The notes beneath the pieces were generated by a model. It searched no databases and was not told the origin of the DNA. It saw only the letters and a list, made by a program, of their open reading frames with translations. 64,000 nt of DNA. Origin: Omphiscola glabra (lineage: Eukaryota; Mollusca; Gastropoda; Lymnaeidae). Where the stretch lies: the NCBI GenBank assembly GCA_964017045.1, contig OZ024799.1:30267596-30331595 (forward strand). Reading direction: 5' to 3'. The position numbers were made by a program, and so were the translations under genes. Positions 12,773 to 24,900 of the stretch are shown here, piece by piece (the stretch's first letter is position 1; every line of letters starts with the position of its first letter).

Positions 12773-12960
12773 CTACTGCACCTCAACAGCAAAAGGACTG
12801 CCAGGGATCTCCTGGTCTCCCCATCTGATGATGAGCATGTAGCGACCACTTTCCTTGACTATGTACTGAACTGAGTACTGCAGGTTGCCCTGGTGTTTGA
12901 CTATTAGCTCATCACATGGGCCTTTAGGTCCCATCATGCCAATATACATAATGTTGTTTC
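12773..12960 (-). CDS. FLN: Filamin exon 41: C-terminal dimerisation repeat and stop
   Basis: Acceptor CTCACCAG, phase 1 in. It encodes [54 protein letters not shown] and then TAG (CTA at 12773-12775 on the plus strand). The WGD and IPGSPF motifs and the abrupt stop match the final filamin repeat (filamin A repeat 24), which homodimerises. Confidence 0.97.
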
Positions 12961-15900
12961 CTGGTGAGGATAGAATATAGATTTTTACTTATTTATGTCA
13001 TCTTTCTTAAATGATTGTAATATTTACTTTAATACCCCTATGTCCAATTTTCAAAAACATTTTTTAGGGAGGCAGTGATTAGCAAATTAAAGAGATATAT
13101 GGTGAAGATATTTAGGTCTGAAAACCCTTAGTTCCTATGACTATCTTTGACTGTATAATGTATTTCAATGACTGTACTTCACAGTTGGTTTTTAAAAAAG
13201 CTTTCCCCGTTACATTATATCCATTAAAAATGTTCTGTTTCCACTAGACCTAAGGGAGTAAGATTTCTTTTAAAACTTATAACTTATACAATGTATTACT
13301 ATTACTATACTATTACTGCTATTACTATAGAGTTTATACACACTGATTTTAAGTATTGCCCAAGACAATAAAAACTGAATGAAAGAAATAATTAGGTTTT
13401 TAAAGAAATTAAATCATGCACAAAAGAAATCTTACGTGGTACTTAAAACTTAAAAAGAAACAATATAAAAGTTCTTTAAATATTAAATATTAATTTCTAA
13501 CTAATATAGACTGAAACTCACCAGCTCCTGATGCATCAACAGTGAAGGCAGCAGTTTTGCCACGGAAAGCTTTGGTGAGACCTTGACCCTTTGCTGTGAC
13601 CTTGCTGGCATCAGAGCTGAATCTCTGAATGCCACTGAATCTGGTGGTGGTGCTTGTCTTAGTTACAGTTTCAACTACAACTGATGCATGCTCCTGCATT
13701 GCACTTGGCTGACCTTGACCTGGATCACACAAAGGTAAATTAGTTTATATATTCCAAATCTTAATTTTATTGTTAAATATTTAAAACATATCAGATAGAA
13801 TTTATTTAAAGTGAACTAATAAAACCAATTAAAAGGGAACTAAAGGTAAAAAGTAGATGCCTGGCGTTAACTGCAAACTGCGGTCACTTTGTTTTTCAGA
13901 CGTATATCTGCTACAGATATCAATTAATAACTAGGTGAACGTGCAGATCACATTATAACAGTCTGTCACTAGTAAAAAAAAAAAGGAACTGGTGAAATTT
14001 AACATGGTTCAAACTCAAAGTCGTATCAGCTTAAATAATATTTATTAATAATAATTAATAAATTAGGGTATAATTTTTTTTTTAAATGCCAAGTAACTTG
14101 AGATTTATTCTTTAGGAAAAGCTGTTTGAAAAAGATATATAAGAATCAATATCTGTTATGCCAAATTACAGTCTAATTACAATCACAAGCTGTAAATGGG
14201 TCAAAGGAAGACGGACACTTCAATATTGTACAGCTGTTTTGTGCGTTCTAAAAATAGACTTCAAAGACCCTCTCAGATCCTATAAATCTAATATTGCGCC
14301 GAACAGTTGAGAATGCATTTTCTAGTTTTATCAGTTTCTGTACTCTCTGCGATCAGCCCTAAGAAATAATTATGTAACAAAATAGTACCATACAGCACCG
14401 AAGCCAACAAATGCAAGGAGGGGCCATCTATATATTATGTACGCAAAAAAGTCTAATAATTTTCTAATTATTCCCTCTGTTCCATGCATACTTTTTTGAT
14501 GACCCCCTCTCCTTGCATACATTACAATGAGCTTTTAACTCACCCAACCAAAACAACAAAAATAATCCAATAATCTTTATATAGTTATGTTACAGTAAAC
14601 AAAATGTGACATGGGTTTTCACTACAGGCGAGACCAGTGGTTACCAAATTATACGCTGGGTGCTCATTGCCCTCGGGCCATGAGAATGGGGTGAAGAGCA
14701 ACAGGCACCAAAATCAGGGGTGCCAAAATTGTCTTTACAAAGGACCTTAATAGTGAATTTAATTAAAAAATCCGATTTACTTCTCATCAGACAAAGGGCA
14801 CAATAAGTGTCCTTTCACTGGTCCGCCCGTGGGGGGGGGGGGGGGTTAAGTGAGAACATTTTTTTTCTATATGGGTTGATGTGGCTTCCTCACAGGGACT
14901 GAAAATCTTTATCTAAAAACTACGGGAATGTATATATTTTCAACCCGGTCTCTTAAAATCATAGCTCTTACAGGTTTTGGCGTACAATCATAAAAGACAT
15001 CTCAAAATCGTACATTGTATGTCAAAATCTTAAGAGCAAACAGGTCTGTTCTCACCTTCAATCTTGGCCTTGAATGGACTGCCTGCAATGTTGACACCAG
15101 CATATCTGATACAGATCAAGTAGTCACCAGGTGCAGTAGGACTGTAGCTGAACTCATAGCCTTCATCAACCTTTAAAAATGCAGTTTATAGTTAACACAG
15201 TCATTTCAGACATCTGTAGCAATACACTATCCCCTTGACCTCTAAAGCATGAATAAATTGTTACTACTACTCCAGGGGGATTACCTAGTAAAGTAAATAT
15301 AACTTGAGCAAGAATATTATGTGAACAACAGTGAGCATGTAGCAGTAGCATCAGATTATGGACAAGTGTTTAAGGAAATATAATATATGATATCAATTAT
15401 ATCATTGTAAAATTATTGTAATTAAAAAATACAATTATTTAGTAGTCATTTAGCTGACATTTTTTTTGAGAGTAGACATTATCCTTATCTCTGAAATAAA
15501 TGTCAAAGTCTGATATAGAGCAGCATTTTCCCAACTTTTAATTTTGGCGAACAAATTTAAAAATTTACACAAGATCAGTGTCAGATTTATTGTTTTTTTC
15601 TCTTTTTTTGTACACCATAAATAGTCATATTGCGCAGTCCGGCACTGGCCCAAGGACACCACTTTTGGGAAACACTGATTTATTGTAGTCAAGAGTAAAG
15701 CAATTTATCAGACTCTAAGTGTATTGGAGGTGGTTTATTTGATGCAACTTACCTCTCTACATTCCAATTTAACTTTAGATGGGCCTTCCACAGTGACGGC
15801 CAGGGATCCTGATCCTGCATTGACTGTGTTGACGATGAACTTGGCCACTTGACCTGTCATCAACAAAAACAACAAATACATTTATTCATGTAGGTATGGC

Positions 15901-18900
15901 CGTTAGTCCAGACATCAAGTGATAAAAAGCAGAATTAAATTTGTCTTATTAACCTGCTGTTACGGAAAGTAACATTCCTGAGACAGTTGCCCCAAGTTGT
16001 GGTTAAATACTAATCAAAAGGAGATCTTTTTCCTAGTGTTTTTAAACATTCAAATCATCTCAAGTTATGCCAATAGAAAGTTTTGGCCTTACTGTTTAAA
16101 AAACAAAGATTGCAAAGAAACATATTTATGCTGGGATTAATTTATTTAAAAATATATAAAAGAAGCTAAAACCCAGGTTGTCTTTTCAGATTACTTAGTT
16201 TACTTATTCACCACTTACCAGTTCTGCCAGTCTTAAGACCATCTCCATAAGCTGTGACCTTGCCAGCATCAGCATCAATCTTGCCCACACAGATCTTGAA
16301 GGGAGATTCAGGGATGTGGTAGTTGTCGAAAAGAACATGGACAAAGTGGACACCATTCTCTCTTGGGATGAACCTGACTGCGTATCTGCCTGTGAGCATC
16401 ATTGAAGTAAAAGATGTGAGATTGTGTATATACAGGTACATTACATATATTATAGCTATGCAAATTTTAGAGAATATTATTTCAAACTATGATTTTTCTA
16501 AACCAGAACAAACTTCCTGTTGCAACATAATATTTCTTTAATGAAGAAATAGAAGAGAAGAATTAATTTTTATAGCGTAACTAAAATAATTTGTAAGAAT
16601 AGCTGCTGGAGATATTCATTATTTTTCCCATATTTTTATGTACAAGTGAAACAAATAAACTCCTTTTAATTTTAATAATAAACATTGTTATTGCTAATTC
16701 TGGTCAATGATTTCCTTACCATCATCAAGGTCTTGAACAAGAGCCTCCTCTTCAGAACCTGATGGAGACACCACAGTGGCCGTCAGTCTGCCCTTAGCCC
16801 CATTGAAGTTGACCACAAAGGCTGCAGGTTTGCCCACCTATGAAAAGGAGTTTTGCATTAATGTAACATTTTCTCATCACTAACTTCCACTTCATCAACA
16901 TTTACAAATGGATGGATAAGATTGGAAGCGAACTCATAAATATTCACTACATTATATTATATTTATTTATTGTTTTCTAGTTTTCGTCTTTTCATATTAT
17001 TATGTGTTTAGGTGTTATCCATTGTGCTTTATCAATCCTCTACTTGATTTATTTTGACAAATTACCTGTAATCCTCTATCTTGAAGAGATTGTACAGCAA
17101 CTTTTCTGGCATCACCAATGGAAGGAGTAATGTTGACACGGAAAGGAGAGTCTGGGATATGCTCATCGTTAAACTTAACTGAGACATAGTATTCTCCTGA
17201 AATTAAAGACAAAAAAATCAAAATCCTGATCAAATAACTGAAAACTAAGAGCATACAAAGAAATTAATTTTTTTAACATGGATATATGTTAGTTAAAGAA
17301 TTTAAATATGCTTTTAGTCTTAAACATATACTTTTTATGTAATTTAGAATTAAAGAATTCATAGCAAACTTTTTTACATTTGATCGATAACATTTAATTT
17401 ACGGTCATGTTATCCCTTTGGACTCTTCACTTCATGTAATTAAATAATATAGAAATGAATATATAAACAGTTATTAATAGGTATTTTGTACACTAAAAAA
17501 TGTTCTTTGCTACTAACCTGGCTCTGAAACTCTGTAAGATACTTGACATGACCCATCTTTCTTGTCCTGGAAGTCAATCTCAGCTTTTGATGGTCCTTCA
17601 ACAGCAATAGACAAGCCCCCGGCACCAGCTTCTCTTGTGTAGATGTTGAACTCATCTGACAAAAACATGGGGACCTCATGAAATGGTTTTCTTAATTTTC
17701 TATAATGTATTACTTTTCTGCAGAAAGGTGAATTAAATTTGTACAAGGCAAAAATTGCTTTTCTTACAGTATCTCATAAATATTTTTTAAATGCTTAACT
17801 TGGGGTAAGACTTTTTGAAAATTGATAAAGCCATGTTTATTTCATTACATATGGACATTAAATATTTTAAACACTTAAAAAGTATTTTTAAAGTTGTCAT
17901 CTAATTTATAAGTCAACACTATTACTGAGTTTTATTATATATATATATATATATTCTACCTTTAAATAATTTAATGCAAAAAATTAACTTTAAAAAAAAA
18001 ATTAATTAAAAAAAAAGACGAGATAACTAGGTAGATGAAATTCATATTTTGTTATAACAAAGTGAAAGTGCATGACTTACTGGGAACATCCACCTCTCCC
18101 CTCTCAAGTCCAGGTCCAGAAGCATGAACTTTGTGTGCACCTCCTCCAGCAATAGGGCCAACTGTGAACTCAAAGGGACTGCCTGTAACCAAAATAAAAT
18201 AGTTTACATACAGAGTAAAATTAAATTATTATTCACTAACAAAAGGTACTAGATTCTTACCCATTCAACATTTTTTTCAAACCATTGATGCATCAATTAA
18301 TGGCTATGACAGCAAATTTTTTTTTAGTACCCAGTACAGGTAATACATTTTTGCAACTACAGTAATTTATTAAATTTATTGATGCTGACTATGAGGGCAT
18401 CCTTTACTTTTTGGATATAAGATGATTAAGTTGAGGTAAAATGTTGAAAAGTTTTTATGAATTTCAAAGAGAAATCAAGTCTTTATGGAATCAAAAACAA
18501 TATTTGTGCCAGAACTTGACAATGTAAACTGACTCAGTTTTGGCATTTTAGTAGATATGACCACTCAATTAAATGACTTAATCATGGTCTTCTTTCAATG
18601 TGGCCCAGGAAAGCTAAAAGGTTGGACACCCTGTTATAAGAGATTTTATTACATTATTTTTATGACTTGTAACAGACAATTGCTGTAATTAGGTTTCTCA
18701 TTTAAGTGACATCTTACATATCTAATGATCACAACTGACCTGGAATATGCATGTCCTTGTGTTTAACACTGACTGTGTGCACACCCATCTCTTTAGGCAC
18801 AAACTTAATGCTGTAGTGGGAGTCATCCAAGCTCAAGACATCACACAGCTCGGTCACACCAGATGGGCTCTTCACTGAAGCTGTCATGTCAAATGGTGTG

Positions 18901-21900
18901 GTGCCTGTTGGATTACATAATAAAATAGAAATTTAGACAATGATACACTTAGGCTACATGATTTAATTTATAATTACTACATACCGGTACCTGTTGGATG
19001 GCAATAAATTTAGATCTTATTATAAATGCATCAAAAGTTAAGGATATCAATTGTCTACCAGTGTTTTAAGGATAAGAATTTATTTAGTAGGAGAAGAAGT
19101 GTTCGAATTTTGTAAATAGAAAAGTAAGCTAATGAACATATATAAAAATTATAATTATTCTTTAAATTACACATAATCACAAATTAACACAACATATTTC
19201 AACATACAACATACCGATATCAAATTATTTTAAACATCACAATATTCAAAAGTGGCAATGTAATATACATAGTGAAAAATTAAACATTGCTCCATCACAA
19301 AGTGTAACATATCCCAGTACAAACCTGTGTAAGTCTCTGGTTTTTTAATAGTTATAGGTACTTCCACAGCTGGTGCTGGCTGAGACTTAAGCAGAGTCAT
19401 TATAGGATGAGTGGTCACTAAAGGATGACCAGTCATTATTGGATGACTGGTCATTATAGGATGAGTAGTCATTATAGGATGAGTGCTATAAGTAACTGAC
19501 ATTTTCTTACACTTAGCACAGCCTCACAAAAAGTTAAAATAGAGCCAATGTTTTTTTTGGTGATTCAACTATGATCCAGATTTTCAAAATCTATACTTAA
19601 AACATCAAGACAACTCTCTGCACATAATTGAAAATATTCTTATAGATCACGTGAATAATAAAAAGTCATTTCAATTTTAAAAAATTATCACTGCTCAGGT
19701 ATGTACATGGAAAAGATGCCTATTTTATTTTTAATTAATGAAATTTGGCTTAGGGCAAGAGAAATGTAAAAATGTTTGTTCACATTTACTTTTCCATCTA
19801 CCAGCAATGAAGCGAGCTAGATTTGCCATAAGATAAGATGTATTCAGTTAAGAATATTTTGTTATGGTGCAGCAGAACTAAACTATATGAAAGCAAGTTT
19901 TACAAATGTGTCGGTTTCATATTACAAACAACTTTATTCCAAAAGCTCCATGTAATAATTATTCACTTTGTTAACCAATAAATTTGAATAAATGTACCGG
20001 TATCAAAATCACAGAGAACTCGAACTTCATTAAAAAAAAAAAATTTAATTACTGGTACCGGTACCATACATAAAAAAACAACATAATCCAAAAATAAACT
20101 TGAAGAGATAAGTTGAACAAAAGAATTGATCATAGTGTGCTGAGTCAGCTGGTTCCACATGTCACAAACAGAAGACTCCTAGTCCTATTAAAAGAACAGA
20201 TTCTTGGCTAACACCATGGCTTTGGTAACTAGGTGCACCAAAGCCTCCTTCCAATCCCATTAGCTATGCTCCACATTTAAAAATAGCCTGTATTATCATG
20301 CAGAATGATCAGAACACAATGAAAGCCATTTATTTACTTTTCTTGACAATTTAAACAAAAAATATGCAACCAAATTTGCTATTACTAATACAAATTAACA
20401 CTCGGATATGGAAAAAGACACTTGAATAAAATATTTCCCTATTCAAATGTTTTTATCAATTGCTCACAGTTCACAAAATTGGATTTGAGAAAAAACACAA
20501 CACTTTCTACCTGCCCAACTCAGACAGATATGGAATCAGTTTTAGGCCTGTGCCTACCTCAAACTCAAAGTGTGAGCTACCTCTAGGGGACCAAACTGGT
20601 TTAGGAAGGTGGTTTTTTGTGTGAGTTGGGAAGGGGGTGGGTAATCTAATCAGTGGGTTAAATTGCATCAGACATATTGGATACACTGCACACTCAGGTG
20701 TTCCCTTTTTAAAAAAAACAAATACTTCTTACAGGAAAACTGGGCTCATAAAGAATTTTATAACTGGCAGCTCTTGGGCTATTTTGGTGATCTGGTTCTT
20801 CTGGGGTTATTTTTGGAATGCTTTAATTAGGAAAAAAGTCAGGTGTACCTATGCTACCCAGACATCAAAAGGAAAATGCATATGCCATGAGAAAATTGTT
20901 TGAAACCTCAGATGATTCATACATTTATGTTGGGTTTGCTAGTTCAAATACACTATTATTATTAATATTAATTGGAATTCTGTTTTTTTCTTCTTTTTTT
21001 TCCATCATAATTTTTAAAATCACATCTTTTTAGTTTTTGAGACATTTCCATTAATCTACTTTTAAAATTTTGATATCTAACTTACATTCTAGCCATCCAA
21101 AGACTGCATCAAAACCCAAATCTACATATAAATAGTTATAAAAACTATAAATCAAGCAAATTCAGTGATACATTTACACTAAAAATAACAGGTTGGGTTT
21201 TTTCATTTTTAAATTAAACCCTGTACGGCTCTGAATACCTTTAAATTTGGAAAGTTGCCACCTGTAGACAGGTGGAAGGAAAGAAGCACCTGTTATAGCT
21301 TATTACTAGCTTCCTGAGAACTAGTTGTTCTGGATGACATTATTGGCTAGGTAAGACAATGTTATCAACTATGACATTTTTAAAAATATGAAAACACCCA
21401 AGCATCTTATGTTTGTTGTTATATACTTTAAATCAAAATGTGAACTTAATGCTTAGAATAAATTTTGGGTTTAAAACAAGTTTTTATTTGGTATGTCAAC
21501 TTCTTAACATTTATTTAAGGGGAGGCATTCCTGAAGAATGAGCTAATCTCCAGCCAACTGATAAATATTCTTGTGGTAACATGCTCAGTAAATGGGAAGA
21601 AGCATTCACAAATATTTTTTAGTAAATATGATGTACCAGTTGTTTATGACATGAGATTTGCTAGAAATATCAAAGCACAACCATTTATGTACACAGATAC
21701 AGAATTCATGTGAAAACAGGATGTGAACACAAAATTAAATCAGGCTATACCTAAACATACTAACAAAGGGCAATAAAATAATTTTTGAGGTCACTACCAA
21801 TTTTAATTAACATTTAAATGGATATAATATAATAAAATTTAAAAAATCAACGAAGGCCTGCACAGTTAATTTCAACTTGATGACCTATACACAGGTACTG

Positions 21901-24900
21901 GGTATTATAATAGATGCTGGAAAGAGTCTTGTAGGAGTAGCAACAAACAACTGGCACAAAAGTCAAGAAACAAAAATGGGCTCTGATATTCAAGCTCAGA
22001 ACAGAGAAAAACTTTTGGGTAAAAAAAGAATCCAAAAGAATAAAAACAAACTCTGCAATAGCTTGCAATATAAATCTTATAATAGACTGGCATTTTGTCC
22101 TAGATAATCAGGTGAACCAAAGAAAAAGAGCAGAGTCTGCAGGAGCATCCATATTGATATTTCCTATCTGCAGCTCCCTGTCATGGCTTTCTACCTGATA
22201 AACTGCCCGACTTGCTTTCTATTTAAAGCACAAACTAAGATAAAAAGTATACTCTCCTCCCTTAACCCCTTGAAAAGCTCAATATATCTGAGATAAGACA
22301 ATTGAATCAAGCAGTGCCTATGGCGGCAACACACACAAACAACTATTGTTGCACTAATCAACAATTGATGAAGTACCAAACTGTACCATTTTAGAACTGC
22401 AAGGGTGAAGTTGAAAATAAAATATGTTAGGGAGAGAAGAGACAGATTTAAACAATGAAATGCCCTTTGTAACAGTTTTTGTTTAAGATTACACCACCTC
22501 CAACCAAACACACACCAGATAAATCTTCCTTTCAAATTATTCAATAGTTCTGAAACTGTTGCATTTCTAAGATGAGACAAGATTGTGGAGATGGTTAATG
22601 TTAATACAAACTATGAAAGAAAGTTTAAATCCCTTTGTCTAACTATTGGTCTCAGTGACTCTGTGAACTATATCATCACAAAACTACAAACAGTAGACAG
22701 ACACAAATGTCATCAAAAATAAACACACATACCGGTACTGTAAAAGAATGAAGAAATCGATGGTGAGAATATAGTTAAAAGTAAAAATCATCTTGCACCA
22801 AAACACAAACAGCATAGTTTAACGATATACAACACAATGCAACACAAAATTTTTTAAACAGATTTAACAGGTGTGTGAATAGCCCCTTTTGCAGAGGTCT
22901 CCACCCTTCTTATTTCTAGCTCCCTCCACCTTAAGTGCCAAATCAAAGCAAGTCACATGCTGTGTTTGATGTCCAAAATAGGATTTCAACTTATGCAATA
23001 CTCCAATTTTGAGAGAGTCACTTCAGCCATTCAGTTAGCATTCATACTGGTAGCTGGTTATGTCTAAAGAAGAAATTTGACAGGAGATACATATCTTACC
23101 TGGAATCTTCAAGCTAAGCTCACACTGGCTGCCTACGTGTGTGATGTCAGCAGCCTCTTTGTGACGTGTGATACGCTCTGTGATTTTGGCAGAGGGTTCC
23201 CCTCCAATCTTCACTGTGAATGGACTGCCTGGAAGCACACAGAGTTAATAAATTTAGACACTATTTGATAAATAATAGCTGTGTATGATTAGCAAGAATG
23301 TAGACTACATTAACTACATACAAGGACAATGGAAGATGGAAACAAAAGGGATGACATTAGAGTATAAGGCAACAAAATTTGGATAAGTAAGACAAAACTA
23401 AAATATTGGTACAGCAATGATGGTTATGTTGATCCAATTTCACAATACTATATATCATTCATTTTGATTTTTAGTAGATATCCTTTATTTTCTTAATACT
23501 TTGCTGTTTACTCATTTCCCCTACATTTAGTTCTAAGTGTATAGCAAGGTGAATAACAAAGAACCATATCGTTAATTAAATCTTCATCAAATTTTCTTTT
23601 AAACAACTATATTTTAAATAATATTGAAAAAAAAAAAATTAATGGAAAAAAAGTCACAGGAAAAGCTATTATCAATGGTAAATATGTTAAAAGCTCACCT
23701 GGAACATGTTGGTCAGCAAACTTAATGTTGATGATGTAGGTTCCTGGTTCAGTGGGTTTGTAGGTCACACGGCATGTACCATCTTCATTGTCATGACATT
23801 CAATGTCAGCTTTGCTGGGTCCCTCAATGGAGAGAGACATACCACCATAGCCTGAAACAGAACCAAAAAACTATCATTAATAGAAGTATCTTAAAGTCAA
23901 CCATTAAAATGAGAAATAAAATGCATGTTGCAACTTTCATGTAACTAAATCTAGATCTAAATTTAATTAGATTTTGTTCATGTAATGAACATTAATATTC
24001 TTTTGTTTTTCATCTATTAAAAAAATGACAGAAAGAAGTAGATATACATGAAGTTCTGAAAACTTATTCCGTGACTGTTAACATTGTTTTAGTACCGGTA
24101 GCATATTTGTTTAAAAAATAAATTTTGTTAATGTGACAAAATGGCAAGTCAAATGTTAATGATAATGTCAAATGTTGAGTTACGCTATTTCACTTTGTGT
24201 CATTGAACAATCACCATACAAAAGCTGTATTCATTATTATAAATGGTATATTTGGAAAGACTAATGTAAAAACGTTTTATCATGAGTTCCTTACCGGCTT
24301 CACGAGTATCAACAATGAACTCATTGACTTCATTGGCCATTCCCTGCTCCAAGCCTTTGCCGTAAACCTTGACCTTGCTTGCATTGCCGATTTCGCTCTC
24401 TCCAACCGTTATTTTGAAAGGTGAGTTGGCAATGTGATGTCCATTACGGTACACATTCACAAGATGTTCACCAGTCTCACGAGGTGTGAAGGTGATACCT
24501 GAAACAAATGTATTTAAATTCAAATAAACAATACTTTCTAACATCTGTTACAGGTGACCTACACCACTGGTGGATACAGCTTGTATTTTCAAGCCTGATT
24601 CAATAACAACATAATAAAACAAGTTGACCACTCATATTTTCTCACAGACTGTAGGATACAAATGTTTAAGCTGCAACTTTGTACAGCACATGATATGCTT
24701 GATGTCAACCTACCCAAGTGTCCATTAGCCAGTCTCTTAAGGAAGCAAGGTTCCTCCCGACCTGATGGTGAGATTATTGTGGAGGTCAGGCTCTCAATAT
24801 CCTGCTCAGTTACCTTGAGGGAAACTTCTGAACTGCTTCCAACCAAAATCTGGTTCTTTCGTCTTGGCTCTCCAGCTGAAAAATGTAACACAGTTTCAGA

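Noticed and set aside
14634..14850. CCAGTGGTTACCAAATT near 14634 as another hAT MITE
   Set aside because: No convincing second terminus; the G-run near 14830 and CACTGG at 14817 do not form a consistent inverted pair.
22191..22580. 129-codon minus-strand frame in the intron before the THPIMT exon
   Set aside because: No motif, leucine/phenylalanine-rich as expected for AT-rich DNA, and not in a splice-compatible position.
22878..22940. CAGAGGTCTCCACCCTTC as a hAT terminus
   Set aside because: No matching inverted end or target duplication could be found nearby.
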